A stretch of DNA of 48,841 nt, taken from contig WREP01000017.1 of the NCBI GenBank assembly GCA_009779265.1, positions 1-48,841 on the forward strand, given 5' to 3'. The notes below the pieces were generated by a model. That model did not search any database. It worked only from the letters and a program-made list of their open reading frames with translations, and had not been told where the DNA came from. This document shows positions 16,797-25,486 of this stretch, piece by piece. The DNA comes from Betaproteobacteria bacterium (GTDB lineage Bacteria; Pseudomonadota; Gammaproteobacteria; Burkholderiales; Rhodocyclaceae). The stretch's first letter is position 1. Every line of letters begins with the position of its first letter. The position numbers and the translations under genes are program-made.

Positions 16797-16961
16797 TGTC
16801 GATTTCTTGCGGCATCCTGTGCCGGATGCCACGGGCAAGATACCGTGCTGTCCGAACGTAAACTTATAATTCTAGCAAAATCAGCCGGATATGGTGTCCA
16901 GTCAACAGCGGGGTGGACGGTCCTGTGGCATCATCGCTGCCTTGCCGACGAGGAAACGACC

Positions 16962-17324
16962 ATGTCCGATCTGCACGCCCTGACCACCGACTTGCTGGCT
17001 TTCCGCGATGCCCGCGACTGGCGGCAGTTCCACTCGCTGCGTAACCTGATCGTCTCGCTCAATCTCGAAGCCGCCGAACTGCTGGAATTGACGCAGTGGA
17101 AAAGCGACGCCGAAATCGCCGCGCTGCCGGTTGAAGCGGCAGGCGGCAAGGCCCTGCGCGACGAATGCGCCGACATCCTGCTCTATCTGCTGCTGATCGC
17201 CGACGCCGCCGGCATCGACTTGCTGGCGGCGGCCCGGGACAAACTGGCCGAGAACGGCGAAAAATATCCGGTGGACAAGGCGCGCGGCTCGCGCGCCAAA
17301 TATACCGAATTGGAGCGGTTTTAA
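16962..17324 (+). CDS. MazG-like nucleotide pyrophosphohydrolase
   Basis: This 120-residue all-alpha NTP pyrophosphohydrolase has the metal-binding acidic pattern SLNLEAAELLELTQW (helix 2) and LRDECADILLYLLLIAD (helix 3), as in the RS21-C6/dCTPase-like branch. It probably removes pyrophosphate from non-canonical or excess (d)NTPs. The start at 16962 follows GAGGAAACG at a good ribosome-site distance. Length is normal for the single-domain form. It stands alone between the permease (divergent) and a dispersed repeat. Confidence 0.88.
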   Translation: MSDLHALTTDLLAFRDARDWRQFHSLRNLIVSLNLEAAELLELTQWKSDAEIAALPVEAAGGKALRDECADILLYLLLIADAAGIDLLAAARDKLAENGEKYPVDKARGSRAKYTELERF

Positions 17325-17341
17325 TTCAAGACTGTACGAAA

Positions 17342-17415
17342 CTGGATTGCTGCGCTCGCAATGACGGCTACTCTTGCACCGTCATTGCGAGGAGCGAAGC
17401 GACGAAGCAATCCAG
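17342..17415. repeat. Dispersed palindromic repeat (GTCATTGCGAGGAGCGAAGC type)
   Basis: CTGGATTGCTGCGCTCGCAATGAC (from 17342) is mirrored by a GTCATTGCGAG...AGCAATCCAG arm ending at 17415, forming a long imperfect hairpin. This sequence is a very widespread intergenic repeat in bacteria. It separates two convergent genes and could also work as a bidirectional terminator. Confidence 0.8.
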
Positions 17416-17442
17416 AAATGACGCCACTTGAATAAAATTGCG

Positions 17443-18288
17443 TTAGCTTGATTCGCCGACGAGCGTGAACTTCGCCCCGTCGCCCTGGGCGAGCAGGGCG
17501 GTGATCGCCGGCAAGGTGTCGTGCAAGGTTTGCTTCAGCGTCCACGGCGGATTAATGATGAACATGCCGCTGCCGACCATGCCGAAACCGGCGCGGGGCG
17601 GCGCGCTGATCTGCAAGGTGGCGTGCAGCCAATCGGCGGCGCCAAGGGCGCGCAGGCGCTCGGGCAGCTTTTGCGCTTCCGGCTTCGCCAGCAGCGGGTG
17701 CCACAGGGCGTAGATGCCGGTCGGGAAGCGCTTCAAGGCTTCCTGCAAGCCTTTGACGACCTTGGCGTAGTCGTCGCGCGTCTCAAAGGACGGGTCGATC
17801 AACACCAAACCGCGCCGTGGCGGCGGTGGCAGAACGGCCCTGAGGCCGGCGAAGCCGTCGCCCTCGCTGATCGTGACCTGGCGCCCGTGGCCACGGAAGC
17901 ATTCCTGCAACAGCTTGGCATCGCTGCTGTGCAATTCGAACAGGCGCAGACGGTCGCCCGCGCGCAGCAACTGGCTGCTCAACCACGGTGAGCCGGGGTA
18001 GTGGCGCAGACGGCCATCCGGATTGAGCTGGCGGACGCAATCGACGTAGTCGGCGGCGGCTGGCGGCAGATTTTCGGCTTGCCACAGGCGGCCGATGCCG
18101 TCGCGGTACTCGCCCAGTTTTCTGGCGTATTCCCCGTCAAGCGCGTAGCGGCCGGCGCCGGCATGGGTGTCGACGACCCAGAAAGGTGTCGGCTTTTCGC
18201 CCAAGTAGCGGACGATCTGGATCAGGATCAGGTGTTTGAGCGCGTCGGCATGGTTGCCGGCGTGAAAGGCATGACGGTAGCTGAGCAT
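17443..18288 (-). CDS. rlmJ: 23S rRNA (adenine(2030)-N6)-methyltransferase RlmJ
   Basis: This 281-residue cytosolic SAM-dependent methyltransferase starts with the family signature MLSYRHAFHAGNHADALKH and has DTHAGAGRYAL as the SAM-binding motif. The catalytic motif is LIDPSFE, a DPSF form in place of the DPPY of the E. coli enzyme. The C-terminal GSGMFIINPPWTL block is also typical. It methylates A2030 of 23S rRNA. The start at 18288 matches the conserved N-terminus exactly; 47 upstream in-frame codons are low-complexity and lie in a 225-bp stretch with no other feature. Confidence 0.95.
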   Translation of the reverse strand: MLSYRHAFHAGNHADALKHLILIQIVRYLGEKPTPFWVVDTHAGAGRYALDGEYARKLGEYRDGIGRLWQAENLPPAAADYVDCVRQLNPDGRLRHYPGSPWLSSQLLRAGDRLRLFELHSSDAKLLQECFRGHGRQVTISEGDGFAGLRAVLPPPPRRGLVLIDPSFETRDDYAKVVKGLQEALKRFPTGIYALWHPLLAKPEAQKLPERLRALGAADWLHATLQISAPPRAGFGMVGSGMFIINPPWTLKQTLHDTLPAITALLAQGDGAKFTLVGESS

Positions 18289-18513
18289 TGAATCTGGAAA
18301 GGGCAGTTGGATGCGCCCGCCCGTGCCGTGATCGGCGTGCCGGGCAAGGCGCGAGGACGCAACGGGCTGATGCCCGCAGGAATGAGCAAGGCCGCATGGC
18401 GCAGGCGGGCGCATAGCGTTGTCACCCAAGCGATGAAACGGATCGGAGCCAAAAACGGCTGCATTCTATAAGACTTGGCGAGGATTGCAGTCAACTGCCG
18501 TTTCCAGCTTGAA

Positions 18514-20043
18514 TCAGCCGGACAAGGGTTCGAGCGTGACGAATTCCAGTTCCTCGTTGGCTTCCAGAACCCGCCCGATCCGCCGTTCGAGCGGCTGGCC
18601 GAGCACTTTCAGATGCAGTTTCTGGCGACCGCGGAGCGCGCCCTTGGCGGTGATCAGGCCGGTGTAAGGGCCATAGGCCGGCAGACTGTGGAGGAAGATG
18701 GCGCGGCCGCCGTCACCCGGCAGCGTGACGATACTGACTTGCGGCGATAGCAGTTGCAAGCCGAGTTCCAGACGCTTATGCGTCGTGATTATGCGGCGCA
18801 CCAGACAGACATAGACGCGACTCGATTCGCGCGGTTGCAGCGCGACCACTTGGCCGGCGCCGAAGTGATGTTGGCCGCCGCGGATGAAACGGACCATGAA
18901 GCCGTCCGGGCTTTCGTCGATCAGCGACCATTCGCCGCTGGCCAGGCGGCGTCCGCCCTGCATGTCCGGCGGCGCATCAAGGGCGCGCCGCGAAAGGACA
19001 TGACCATCGAGAAAGCGGATTACCGCATTGAGACCGCCGATCAGGTCGGCGCGCGGGCGGAACTTGCTGCGGCTGAAGCGGCGGGCGCTACGTCCGCCCA
19101 AGGTCAGGCGCAGGCATTGCAACAGGGCCGGTGAAGCGGCTAGCTTAGGCTGCACCGGCTTGCCCGGCTGGTGCGTGAGATTGCGGTCAATGGCCGCCAG
19201 CACCTGGCTGCAATCGATCAGCATGCCGCCGCTGAAGGGCGTGTCGGCGCTCAGGCGGGACAAGGGCTGGCCGGGATGCCCCTCCTCGGTATGCAGCAGG
19301 AAACGGGCATCGCTTGTCGAGCGGGCCAGCGCCTCGGCGCTTGCTTCGCTGATTACGGCATAGGCAGCCAGTTGTTGGGCGCAGCGATGGATGGTTTCGA
19401 GATCGCCGCGCGGCTGGCGCGGCGGATCGAAGTAAGCGAGCAACAGGGCGGCGAGATATTCGTATTCGATCGGCGCGGTATCGCCATTGAGCGCCTGCAA
19501 ACTGGGGTCGCAGGCCATTTGGTAGAGGACGTGTAATTGCCGCCAGGAACTCGCCGATGGCAGCGTGCAAGCGCGGTGGGCCAGCACCTGGCGGCGGGCG
19601 AGCATGGCCATGGCGCGCTGGATGGCGCGGTAAAACAGGGGCGCCGGTTCGCTGCCATGGCGTTTGATGATGCCCTGGACGATGTGGTCATAGCATTGGG
19701 CCAGGTGTTTGATCAAATTGTCGGCTTGCAGCGCGGCGGCAGTGGCGGCCGGCGGCAGCGGCAGGGGGGCGGCGCTGATCAGGCGTTCGAGTTCGGCCAG
19801 CGCCGGCTCGACCTCCTGGCAAGTCGCTTCGAGTTGGCGGAAACGCTGCAACATGCCCCGCTGGCGGGCGATGCGCGGCAATGCCTCGGCGCAGACACGC
19901 GCGATCACGCTGGCCGGCGACATGGCGGTCGCATCCGGCGGGTTGTCGCCCGCCGATACGGTCTCGGCGCCGGCAGGCGGCAGCGAGAAAGGCAGGAGAT
20001 TGCGCAAACGATGCAATGAGAGATTCATATAGCAGTCATTCAA
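18514..20043 (-). CDS. Large unknown protein with a possible PilZ-like C-terminal domain
   Basis: This 509-residue soluble protein has no signal peptide or membrane helix. Residues about 50-330 are helical and I do not recognise them. Near residue 376 the motif DESPDG fits the PilZ [D/N]xSxxG signature, preceded by GGRRLASG with paired arginines and followed by alternating beta-strand residues (GQVVALQPRESSRVYVCLVRRI), so a c-di-GMP-binding barrel is plausible. A remaining tail (about 440-509) also looks beta-rich. Its position just downstream of the exopolysaccharide locus would suit c-di-GMP control of polymer production, but this is inference. The start may be the Met at residue 1 or at residue 6 (MNLSLHRL). 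Confidence 0.6.
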   Translation of the reverse strand: MNDCYMNLSLHRLRNLLPFSLPPAGAETVSAGDNPPDATAMSPASVIARVCAEALPRIARQRGMLQRFRQLEATCQEVEPALAELERLISAAPLPLPPAATAAALQADNLIKHLAQCYDHIVQGIIKRHGSEPAPLFYRAIQRAMAMLARRQVLAHRACTLPSASSWRQLHVLYQMACDPSLQALNGDTAPIEYEYLAALLLAYFDPPRQPRGDLETIHRCAQQLAAYAVISEASAEALARSTSDARFLLHTEEGHPGQPLSRLSADTPFSGGMLIDCSQVLAAIDRNLTHQPGKPVQPKLAASPALLQCLRLTLGGRSARRFSRSKFRPRADLIGGLNAVIRFLDGHVLSRRALDAPPDMQGGRRLASGEWSLIDESPDGFMVRFIRGGQHHFGAGQVVALQPRESSRVYVCLVRRIITTHKRLELGLQLLSPQVSIVTLPGDGGRAIFLHSLPAYGPYTGLITAKGALRGRQKLHLKVLGQPLERRIGRVLEANEELEFVTLEPLSG

Positions 20044-20125
20044 CTATGGGGGGATTGTCTGCCGTATGGCGCTGGGTTTCCGTGATCTACATTACACTTT
20101 CGCATATTTACCGGCCTGGAATAAC

Positions 20126-21079
20126 TCAGGTCGATCGGGCGATGGTCATCATGCTGCGCAGGGCAAAGCGCAGCGGCGTGCGCTCCCACGGCGTGAAGCG
20201 GGGTAACTGGAAGGGGTCGGAAGTCGCGGTCGCGCAGGCTTGGCGGGTCGATACGGCCGCCGCGAATCCTGCCTGGCGAACCATGTCCGCATGTCTTGGC
20301 GAATAATCGCGGCCGGGAGCGCCGTTCGGGTAGGCGAAAACCTGTACCGGCGCTGCCAGTAGGGCTTCGAGTTCCTCTTTCCCAGAAACGATCTCCTGCC
20401 GGGCCGCGCTATCGTCCATGCCTTCGAGTATGGGATGACTGCGGGTATGGCCGCCAATCTCAGCGCCTTCGGCGTGCAGGAGACGGAGCTGCCGGTGACT
20501 CAGCATCAGTTCCGGGGGCTCCGGCACGGCGCAGCGCGTGGCGATTTGCCGGGCGGTTTCGGTACGTAACGAATGCTCGAAATACTTGAGTTTGCCCAAT
20601 ACCGCTTCATAGCCACGCACACGCGACGCAGCGTCGGTCAGGCGATGGATTCCCAGGCCGAACTCGCGCAGATCCATTGTTTTATCCTGGGCGAAGCGAA
20701 ACGCCTCAATCACGTCGTCATTCCACATGCGGCCACCTTCAAGGAAGGCGGTGGCAATGAAGAAAGTCGCCGATACGCCGTGGCGCTTGAGGATCGGCCA
20801 GGCAACCAGCAGGTTATCGGCATAGCCGTCATCAAAGGTAATGACGGCTGCCGCCGGCGGCAAGCTACCCTCCCGCAACCGGCGAGCGGCTTCGCCGAGC
20901 GGCATGACATGAAAGGTGCGGGCAATGAAGCGGACGATCCACTCAAACTGCTCGGCCGAAGGTTCGAACGGTAGCAAAGGGTCGGCCGCCGGCAGCGCGC
21001 GGTGGAAGATGAAGATGTTGAGCTTTGCCGATGGCCCGGCAGGAGATAACAATCTGAAAAGCGGCTTCATCATCCACAT
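20126..21079 (-). CDS. Polysaccharide deacetylase (NodB-type), end of the XrtA locus
   Basis: This 317-residue carbohydrate esterase 4 protein has the metal/base motif AVITFDDGYADN (residues 79-89, Asp83-Asp84) and the zinc-binding histidines His211 and His215 in EIGGHTRSHPILEG. It should remove N-acetyl groups from an amino-sugar polymer. No classical signal peptide is visible and the N-terminal NIFIFHRALP resembles group members acting on lipid-linked or cytoplasmic-face substrates. It is the last gene of the locus, 18 bp after the TPR gene, and the second deacetylase of the locus. An alternative start is the Met at residue 3 or 4. Confidence 0.88.
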   Translation of the reverse strand: MWMMKPLFRLLSPAGPSAKLNIFIFHRALPAADPLLPFEPSAEQFEWIVRFIARTFHVMPLGEAARRLREGSLPPAAAVITFDDGYADNLLVAWPILKRHGVSATFFIATAFLEGGRMWNDDVIEAFRFAQDKTMDLREFGLGIHRLTDAASRVRGYEAVLGKLKYFEHSLRTETARQIATRCAVPEPPELMLSHRQLRLLHAEGAEIGGHTRSHPILEGMDDSAARQEIVSGKEELEALLAAPVQVFAYPNGAPGRDYSPRHADMVRQAGFAAAVSTRQACATATSDPFQLPRFTPWERTPLRFALRSMMTIARST

Positions 21080-21097
21080 GTCTGATATGACTGCTTT

Positions 21098-21820
21098 TTA
21101 GTCATGCCATTTTCCGGCGCGTTCCAGTTTGTTTCTCAAACCGGGGAGTTGATAGCCGAGTGTATAAGCCTGTTTCGCCGCTGCCAAGGATTTATCGAAC
21201 TCCTTTATTTCGAAATAGGCGAATGCGGAATATACTGCTACATCGATAATTCCGCTATTCAGCGCCTCCGCTTTGGCAAGCTGCGCCATGGCTTCTTCCT
21301 TTTTTTCTCGGCGGGCATAATAATAGCCGTACAGAGATCTGACCAGGGGATCCTCAGGAGTGAAACGAACCGCTCTCTGGAAATAACAGTGTATCCTCAA
21401 TTGCGCGCCAGGCGGGGTGTCGCTTTTATGCTTGATCGCCAGATCCTCCATGGCAGCCAAGGCGCGCGCGTGGTTTGGGAATGCCCATAGGGTGTAACTG
21501 AATTCGGCGGCGGGTGATGAAACTACGTCACCATATATTAATTTGGATCTGTCTTTGCCAGCGAGATATGTCCGATAAATTTCATTGAAATGTCGGGCCT
21601 CAACCAATTCGCGTTGATCTTGAGGCGCCTTGTTATAATCGAACGGCCCATACCTGGCGCCTTGCTTAAGTGGCAGGCAATCTGGGTCATAGCGCTCGGA
21701 TGATTCTTGGGTGTGCCCGGGAAGCATTATCAGATACAGGAGGCAGAGAGACATCCGTAACAGGACTGCCGCGGATTTGTGCGGGCATGTTGGATTCATA
21801 CTGTTTGACCGGTTATTCAT
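21098..21820 (-). CDS. Secreted/periplasmic TPR-containing protein of the XrtA locus
   Basis: This 240-residue protein has an N-terminal hydrophobic segment (about residues 17-36, VLLRMSLCLLYLIMLPGHT) compatible with a signal peptide or anchor. Two helical-hairpin repeats lie in the second half (DPLVRSLYGYYYARREKKEEAMAQLAKAEALN and VAVYSAFAYFEIKEFDKSLAAAKQAYTLG) with the TPR pattern. TPR proteins in exopolysaccharide loci often scaffold export or polymerase complexes. The ATG begins one base after the O-ligase stop, so expression is coupled. Base composition is more AT-rich than in most of the locus. Exact function is unknown. Confidence 0.7.
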   Translation of the reverse strand: MNNRSNSMNPTCPHKSAAVLLRMSLCLLYLIMLPGHTQESSERYDPDCLPLKQGARYGPFDYNKAPQDQRELVEARHFNEIYRTYLAGKDRSKLIYGDVVSSPAAEFSYTLWAFPNHARALAAMEDLAIKHKSDTPPGAQLRIHCYFQRAVRFTPEDPLVRSLYGYYYARREKKEEAMAQLAKAEALNSGIIDVAVYSAFAYFEIKEFDKSLAAAKQAYTLGYQLPGLRNKLERAGKWHD

Positions 21821-21821
21821 A

Positions 21822-23078
21822 TCAATTGGGAATGGGGGTTTTTCTATTTGTCAATTCTCGCTCTACAAGGTATTTTGCAAGAATTATTGCAACCATAATA
21901 TTATAAGGCAAATCGAAATACGAGAGACTGAGGAAAGCGCCGCCTACGGCATAACCCATCATGCTGGCGTGAGCCATGGCGCCCAGATCGCGGGTCCAAC
22001 TGAGCGAAGGATCCTGCTTGCCGATTTTCATCAGATTGTCGGCTGTTCTCCAGGTGGTGACGCCAATCAACAGAAAGATGGCGAGGCCGATGAATCCTTG
22101 CTCCCCGAGTATCTGGAAATAAATGCTGTGGGCGGCATGAACGTCGTAGGGATCCGGGGCGTACAGGCCAAAGACTGTGAGATTGTAGATGTCGAAACCG
22201 CCGCCAAGGAAGCGATCCTTGGCCAGATTCCAGGCCATCCACCAGGCATTGATGCGGCCCATGGCGGAAGCGTCCTGCTCGTAGGTCTGAATGGTTCCCA
22301 TCCGCGCCCACCATTCTTCCGGCATGAATGGGAGAGCCAGAAAGGCGAGGACGATTGCCATAAATCCGAAAACAAACTTCTGCCGGCCGCGTATCCAGAT
22401 CAGGAAGGTCATCGCGATCAGAGCCAGTAGCGCGCCGCGTGAATGGGTACCGAGCGCCATGACTGCCGAGAGAATCATCGCGACGGTCATCATGTGCTGC
22501 TGCCATTTGATTGTCATTTGCAATTGCAGATAGCGCATCAGGGGGATGACCATGATGACCGCCAGAGCGATTTCATTATTGCCGCCGATGAATCCGCCCG
22601 GCCCCCATACCAAGTGGTTGCCCCCGGTCAGCAGTGTGAATAACCCGCCCTTGACGCCATAAAAGCCGATGGAAGCAGTGAGCGTCCAGATGTAGATATT
22701 CATTTTTTTCGGCGAGTCGATCAGGGCCAGCGTGACGAATAACATCAGGCAGGTTTTGATCGTGCGCTCCCACAGCGGCAGGCTTCCCTGCAAATACATG
22801 GAAAACGGTAGCGTAAATGTAATCCATGCGGCAAAGACGGCGAGTAACCATACGGCCGGTGAAATGAAGGGGTTTTGCTTTTCCCGCGAGAATAGCAGTC
22901 CGATCAGTATCGATATGGCGAGGATCATGGCGATGGGCATTGAGGCGGCGGCATAGCCCCACTGTTGATGCGGGTTCATCAAACTGATCCAGGTCCACAG
23001 GATGACGCCGATCCACGGTTTGCGCAGCGCCACGAGCGCACCGCCGAGGATGATGGCGAGGATCAGCAGGTCGCGCAT
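21822..23078 (-). CDS. O-antigen-ligase-like membrane protein, exosortase A-associated
   Basis: This 418-residue polytopic protein (about 10-12 helices) matches the XrtA-associated putative O-glycosylation ligase family (TIGR03097 as I recall it). The large periplasmic loop contains AMGRINAWWMAWNLAKDR, and the late segment HAAHSIYFQILGEQGFIGL carries the conserved His of Wzy/WaaL ligases. It should transfer or polymerise lipid-linked glycan at the outer face of the inner membrane, possibly onto proteins. The ATG at 23078 has a GGAG site seven bases upstream and overlaps the preceding glycosyltransferase by 16 bp. An upstream Met would add 21 residues from the other gene's frame. Confidence 0.88.
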   Translation of the reverse strand: MRDLLILAIILGGALVALRKPWIGVILWTWISLMNPHQQWGYAAASMPIAMILAISILIGLLFSREKQNPFISPAVWLLAVFAAWITFTLPFSMYLQGSLPLWERTIKTCLMLFVTLALIDSPKKMNIYIWTLTASIGFYGVKGGLFTLLTGGNHLVWGPGGFIGGNNEIALAVIMVIPLMRYLQLQMTIKWQQHMMTVAMILSAVMALGTHSRGALLALIAMTFLIWIRGRQKFVFGFMAIVLAFLALPFMPEEWWARMGTIQTYEQDASAMGRINAWWMAWNLAKDRFLGGGFDIYNLTVFGLYAPDPYDVHAAHSIYFQILGEQGFIGLAIFLLIGVTTWRTADNLMKIGKQDPSLSWTRDLGAMAHASMMGYAVGGAFLSLSYFDLPYNIMVAIILAKYLVERELTNRKTPIPN

Positions 23079-24271
23079 GCGGCGCTCCGGTGGCAAATGG
23101 CGCGGAACAGTTCGAGTTGCCGGTCGGTGGTTTCCTGCCAACTGAAACGTTCGGCATGGGAGCGAACGGCGCCGCGGGCGGGGTAGTTGCTGAACAGTTC
23201 GGCATAGCTCTCGGCCAGGGCCGTGGCCGAACGCTCGCGCAGGAGAATGCCGGCCTCCGGCGAGGAGACGACTTCCGGGGTGCCCCAGATGTTGGTGGCG
23301 ATTGCCGGCGTGCCGCAGGCCATCGCTTCAAGCAGGACGTTGGCCCAGCCTTCGCGGCTCGAACACAGAAGCAGGGCGTCGGCGGCGCTGTACCAGCCGG
23401 GCAGTTCGGTATTCGGCAACTGGCCGGTGAAACGCACGCGATCATCGACACCGAGGCGCTTCGCCAGGGCTTCGAGCGCCGGACGTTCCGGCCCGTCGCC
23501 GACGATAGCTAGTTCGACATTGGCCGGCAGCATGGGCAGAGCCTGGATGGCGATGTGGTGACCCTTGCGTTCGACCAGATGGCCGACCGACAAAAGGATG
23601 ACCGGGGCTGTAAGCCCGAGCCGGGAGCGCGCCTGATCGCGATCCTCTGGCTGAAACCGGACGAGATCGACGCCGTTGCGAAAAACCTTGAGCTTGCCGG
23701 GATCGGCGCCCATTTCCGCCAAGATGTCCATCAGTGCCCGGCAGACGCCGATCGAGGCTTGGGCGGCGCTGGCGGTTTGCAGGATCAACCGGCGCGGATA
23801 CGGGTATTGGGGAATCAGATTGAGATCGGTGCCGCGCGCGGTGACGACGAAGGGCTTGTTCAGTTGCCGGGCGATGAAATGGGCGGCAACGCCGTCGGGA
23901 TAGTAATAGTGGGCGTCGATCAGGTCGAAATCGAAACCGTCGGCGATGATTTTGCGGATCACCGGCAGGGCGGCGCGGGCGAGGGTGTGTGGCGCCATGT
24001 TCATGCCGATTCTGGGCGGCAGGAAGTAGCGCGGGTGAATCACCTCGATGCCGTTCCGGAGCTCGCAGCGGGGCGTTGCCGCGAAGCGGGCGTATTGGCC
24101 GAACATCTTGTGCCGGAAAGGAAACCAGGGGACGGGCGCGACCACCTTGGTTTCGACCTCGCCGCTACGCAGCAACTCGCGCAGGCGCGTTTCGACAAAA
24201 ATGCCGTGCACCGGCCGCGCCGTGCTGGGAAAGAGGGTCGAGAACAGCAGGGTCTTGATGGGGCGGGGCAT
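23063..24271 (-). CDS. Glycosyltransferase family 4 (XrtA locus)
   Basis: This 402-residue GT-B enzyme is cytosolic or membrane-peripheral. The N-terminal acceptor domain ends near residue 195. The donor domain carries VILLSVGHLVERKGHHIAIQA and the EX7E-type stretch SSREGWANVLLEAMACGTPAIATN typical of GT4. It adds one sugar to the lipid-linked repeat unit. It sits between another GT4 and the O-ligase gene. Sugar and linkage cannot be read from the sequence. Confidence 0.92.
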   Translation of the reverse strand: MPRPIKTLLFSTLFPSTARPVHGIFVETRLRELLRSGEVETKVVAPVPWFPFRHKMFGQYARFAATPRCELRNGIEVIHPRYFLPPRIGMNMAPHTLARAALPVIRKIIADGFDFDLIDAHYYYPDGVAAHFIARQLNKPFVVTARGTDLNLIPQYPYPRRLILQTASAAQASIGVCRALMDILAEMGADPGKLKVFRNGVDLVRFQPEDRDQARSRLGLTAPVILLSVGHLVERKGHHIAIQALPMLPANVELAIVGDGPERPALEALAKRLGVDDRVRFTGQLPNTELPGWYSAADALLLCSSREGWANVLLEAMACGTPAIATNIWGTPEVVSSPEAGILLRERSATALAESYAELFSNYPARGAVRSHAERFSWQETTDRQLELFRAICHRSAACATC

Positions 24272-24274
24272 GGT

Positions 24275-25486
24275 TCAGATTTTGCCGGTGAGCCGGGAAT
24301 ACGGGAGGCGGTAATTGGCGACGCTGTTCCTCCAGTTGCGCACCGATTCGACGAAGTGGCGGCCATTGGCCTTGAGTTCGGGCCAGCGCTGGCGGTCGTC
24401 GAGCAGGGCCAGCAGGGCGTTACGCAGGGCGTCACGGTCGCCGGCCTTGAACAGGATGCCGGTTTTGCCATGCTCAATCAATTCCTGGTGGCCGCCGACA
24501 TCGGAGGCGACGAATAACTGCTCCTGGGCCATGGCTTCCAGCGGCTTGAGCGGCGTCACCAGTTCGGTCAGACGCATCGGGTGGCGCGGGTAGGCCAGCA
24601 CATCGATCAGATCGTAGTAACGATTGACTTCCTGATGCGGCACGCGGCCAGTGAAAATTACCTGTCCGGCGATGCCCAGGCGCTCGGCCTGCTGGCGCAG
24701 ATTGGCTTCCTGCGGACCGCCGCCAACCAGCAGCAGGCGCGCCTCGGGGCGCTGTCGGAGCAGTTCGGGCAGGGCGTCGAGCAGCAGATCCAGACCTTCG
24801 TAGGCGTAGAAGGAGCCGATGAAGCCGATCACGGTTTTGCCTTCCAGCCCCAATTCCACTAGCAGTCGCGGATCGGGCGGACGGGCCGGCTGGAAGGAAG
24901 CGACATCGACGGCATTGGGGATCACCGTCACCTTGTCCGCCGCGACGCCGCGCCCCAGAATGTCGGCGCGCAGGCCCTCGCAGATGGTAAACACATGGTC
25001 GGCGCGGCGGATGGCGCGGGTTTCCAGGGCGCGCGTGGCGCGGTAGCGCAGGCTGCCCTCACGGGTGCTGCCGTGGTCGACGGCGGCATCTTCCCAGAAG
25101 GCGCGGATTTCGTAGACGACGGGAAGGCCGAGCCGGCGGGCGACCTTGATCGCCGGCAAGGCGTTGAGCACTGGCGAATGGGCGTGGATGATGTCCGGGC
25201 GAATTTCGCGGGCGACTTCCTCCAGCCGGGTTTCCAGGCGTTTCATCAGCGCCAGTTCCCGGAGCAGGGGCAGGCCGGCGAGAGCGCCATCAGCCAGCGG
25301 TGTGCGGTAGAAAGAGAGGCCGTCGACTTCCTCGAACGGCGCGACGGTTCGCCCCTGCTTGGGCGAGGTCAGGTGGAAGGTTTCCCAGCCCAGGGCGCGC
25401 TGTTCGCGCAGCAGGGCGGCGCTGCGGAAGGTGTAGCCGCTGTGCAGCGGAATCGAGTGATCGAGGACGTGTAGAACGCGGATCAT
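24275..25486 (-). CDS. Glycosyltransferase, exosortase A-associated (Daro_2409 family)
   Basis: This 403-residue GT4-type enzyme starts with MIRVLHVLDHSIPLHSGYTF, followed by REQRALGWETFHLTSPKQG, the N-terminus characteristic of the XrtA-associated family TIGR04063. The donor domain shows TVIGFIGSFYAYEGLDLLL and TELVTPLKPLEAMAQEQLFVAS, with the catalytic Glu in the KPLEAMA motif. It adds a sugar during repeat-unit assembly at the cytoplasmic face. The ATG overlaps the amidotransferase stop by 4 bp (ATGA), and only three bases separate it from the next glycosyltransferase. Confidence 0.93.
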   Translation of the reverse strand: MIRVLHVLDHSIPLHSGYTFRSAALLREQRALGWETFHLTSPKQGRTVAPFEEVDGLSFYRTPLADGALAGLPLLRELALMKRLETRLEEVAREIRPDIIHAHSPVLNALPAIKVARRLGLPVVYEIRAFWEDAAVDHGSTREGSLRYRATRALETRAIRRADHVFTICEGLRADILGRGVAADKVTVIPNAVDVASFQPARPPDPRLLVELGLEGKTVIGFIGSFYAYEGLDLLLDALPELLRQRPEARLLLVGGGPQEANLRQQAERLGIAGQVIFTGRVPHQEVNRYYDLIDVLAYPRHPMRLTELVTPLKPLEAMAQEQLFVASDVGGHQELIEHGKTGILFKAGDRDALRNALLALLDDRQRWPELKANGRHFVESVRNWRNSVANYRLPYSRLTGKI

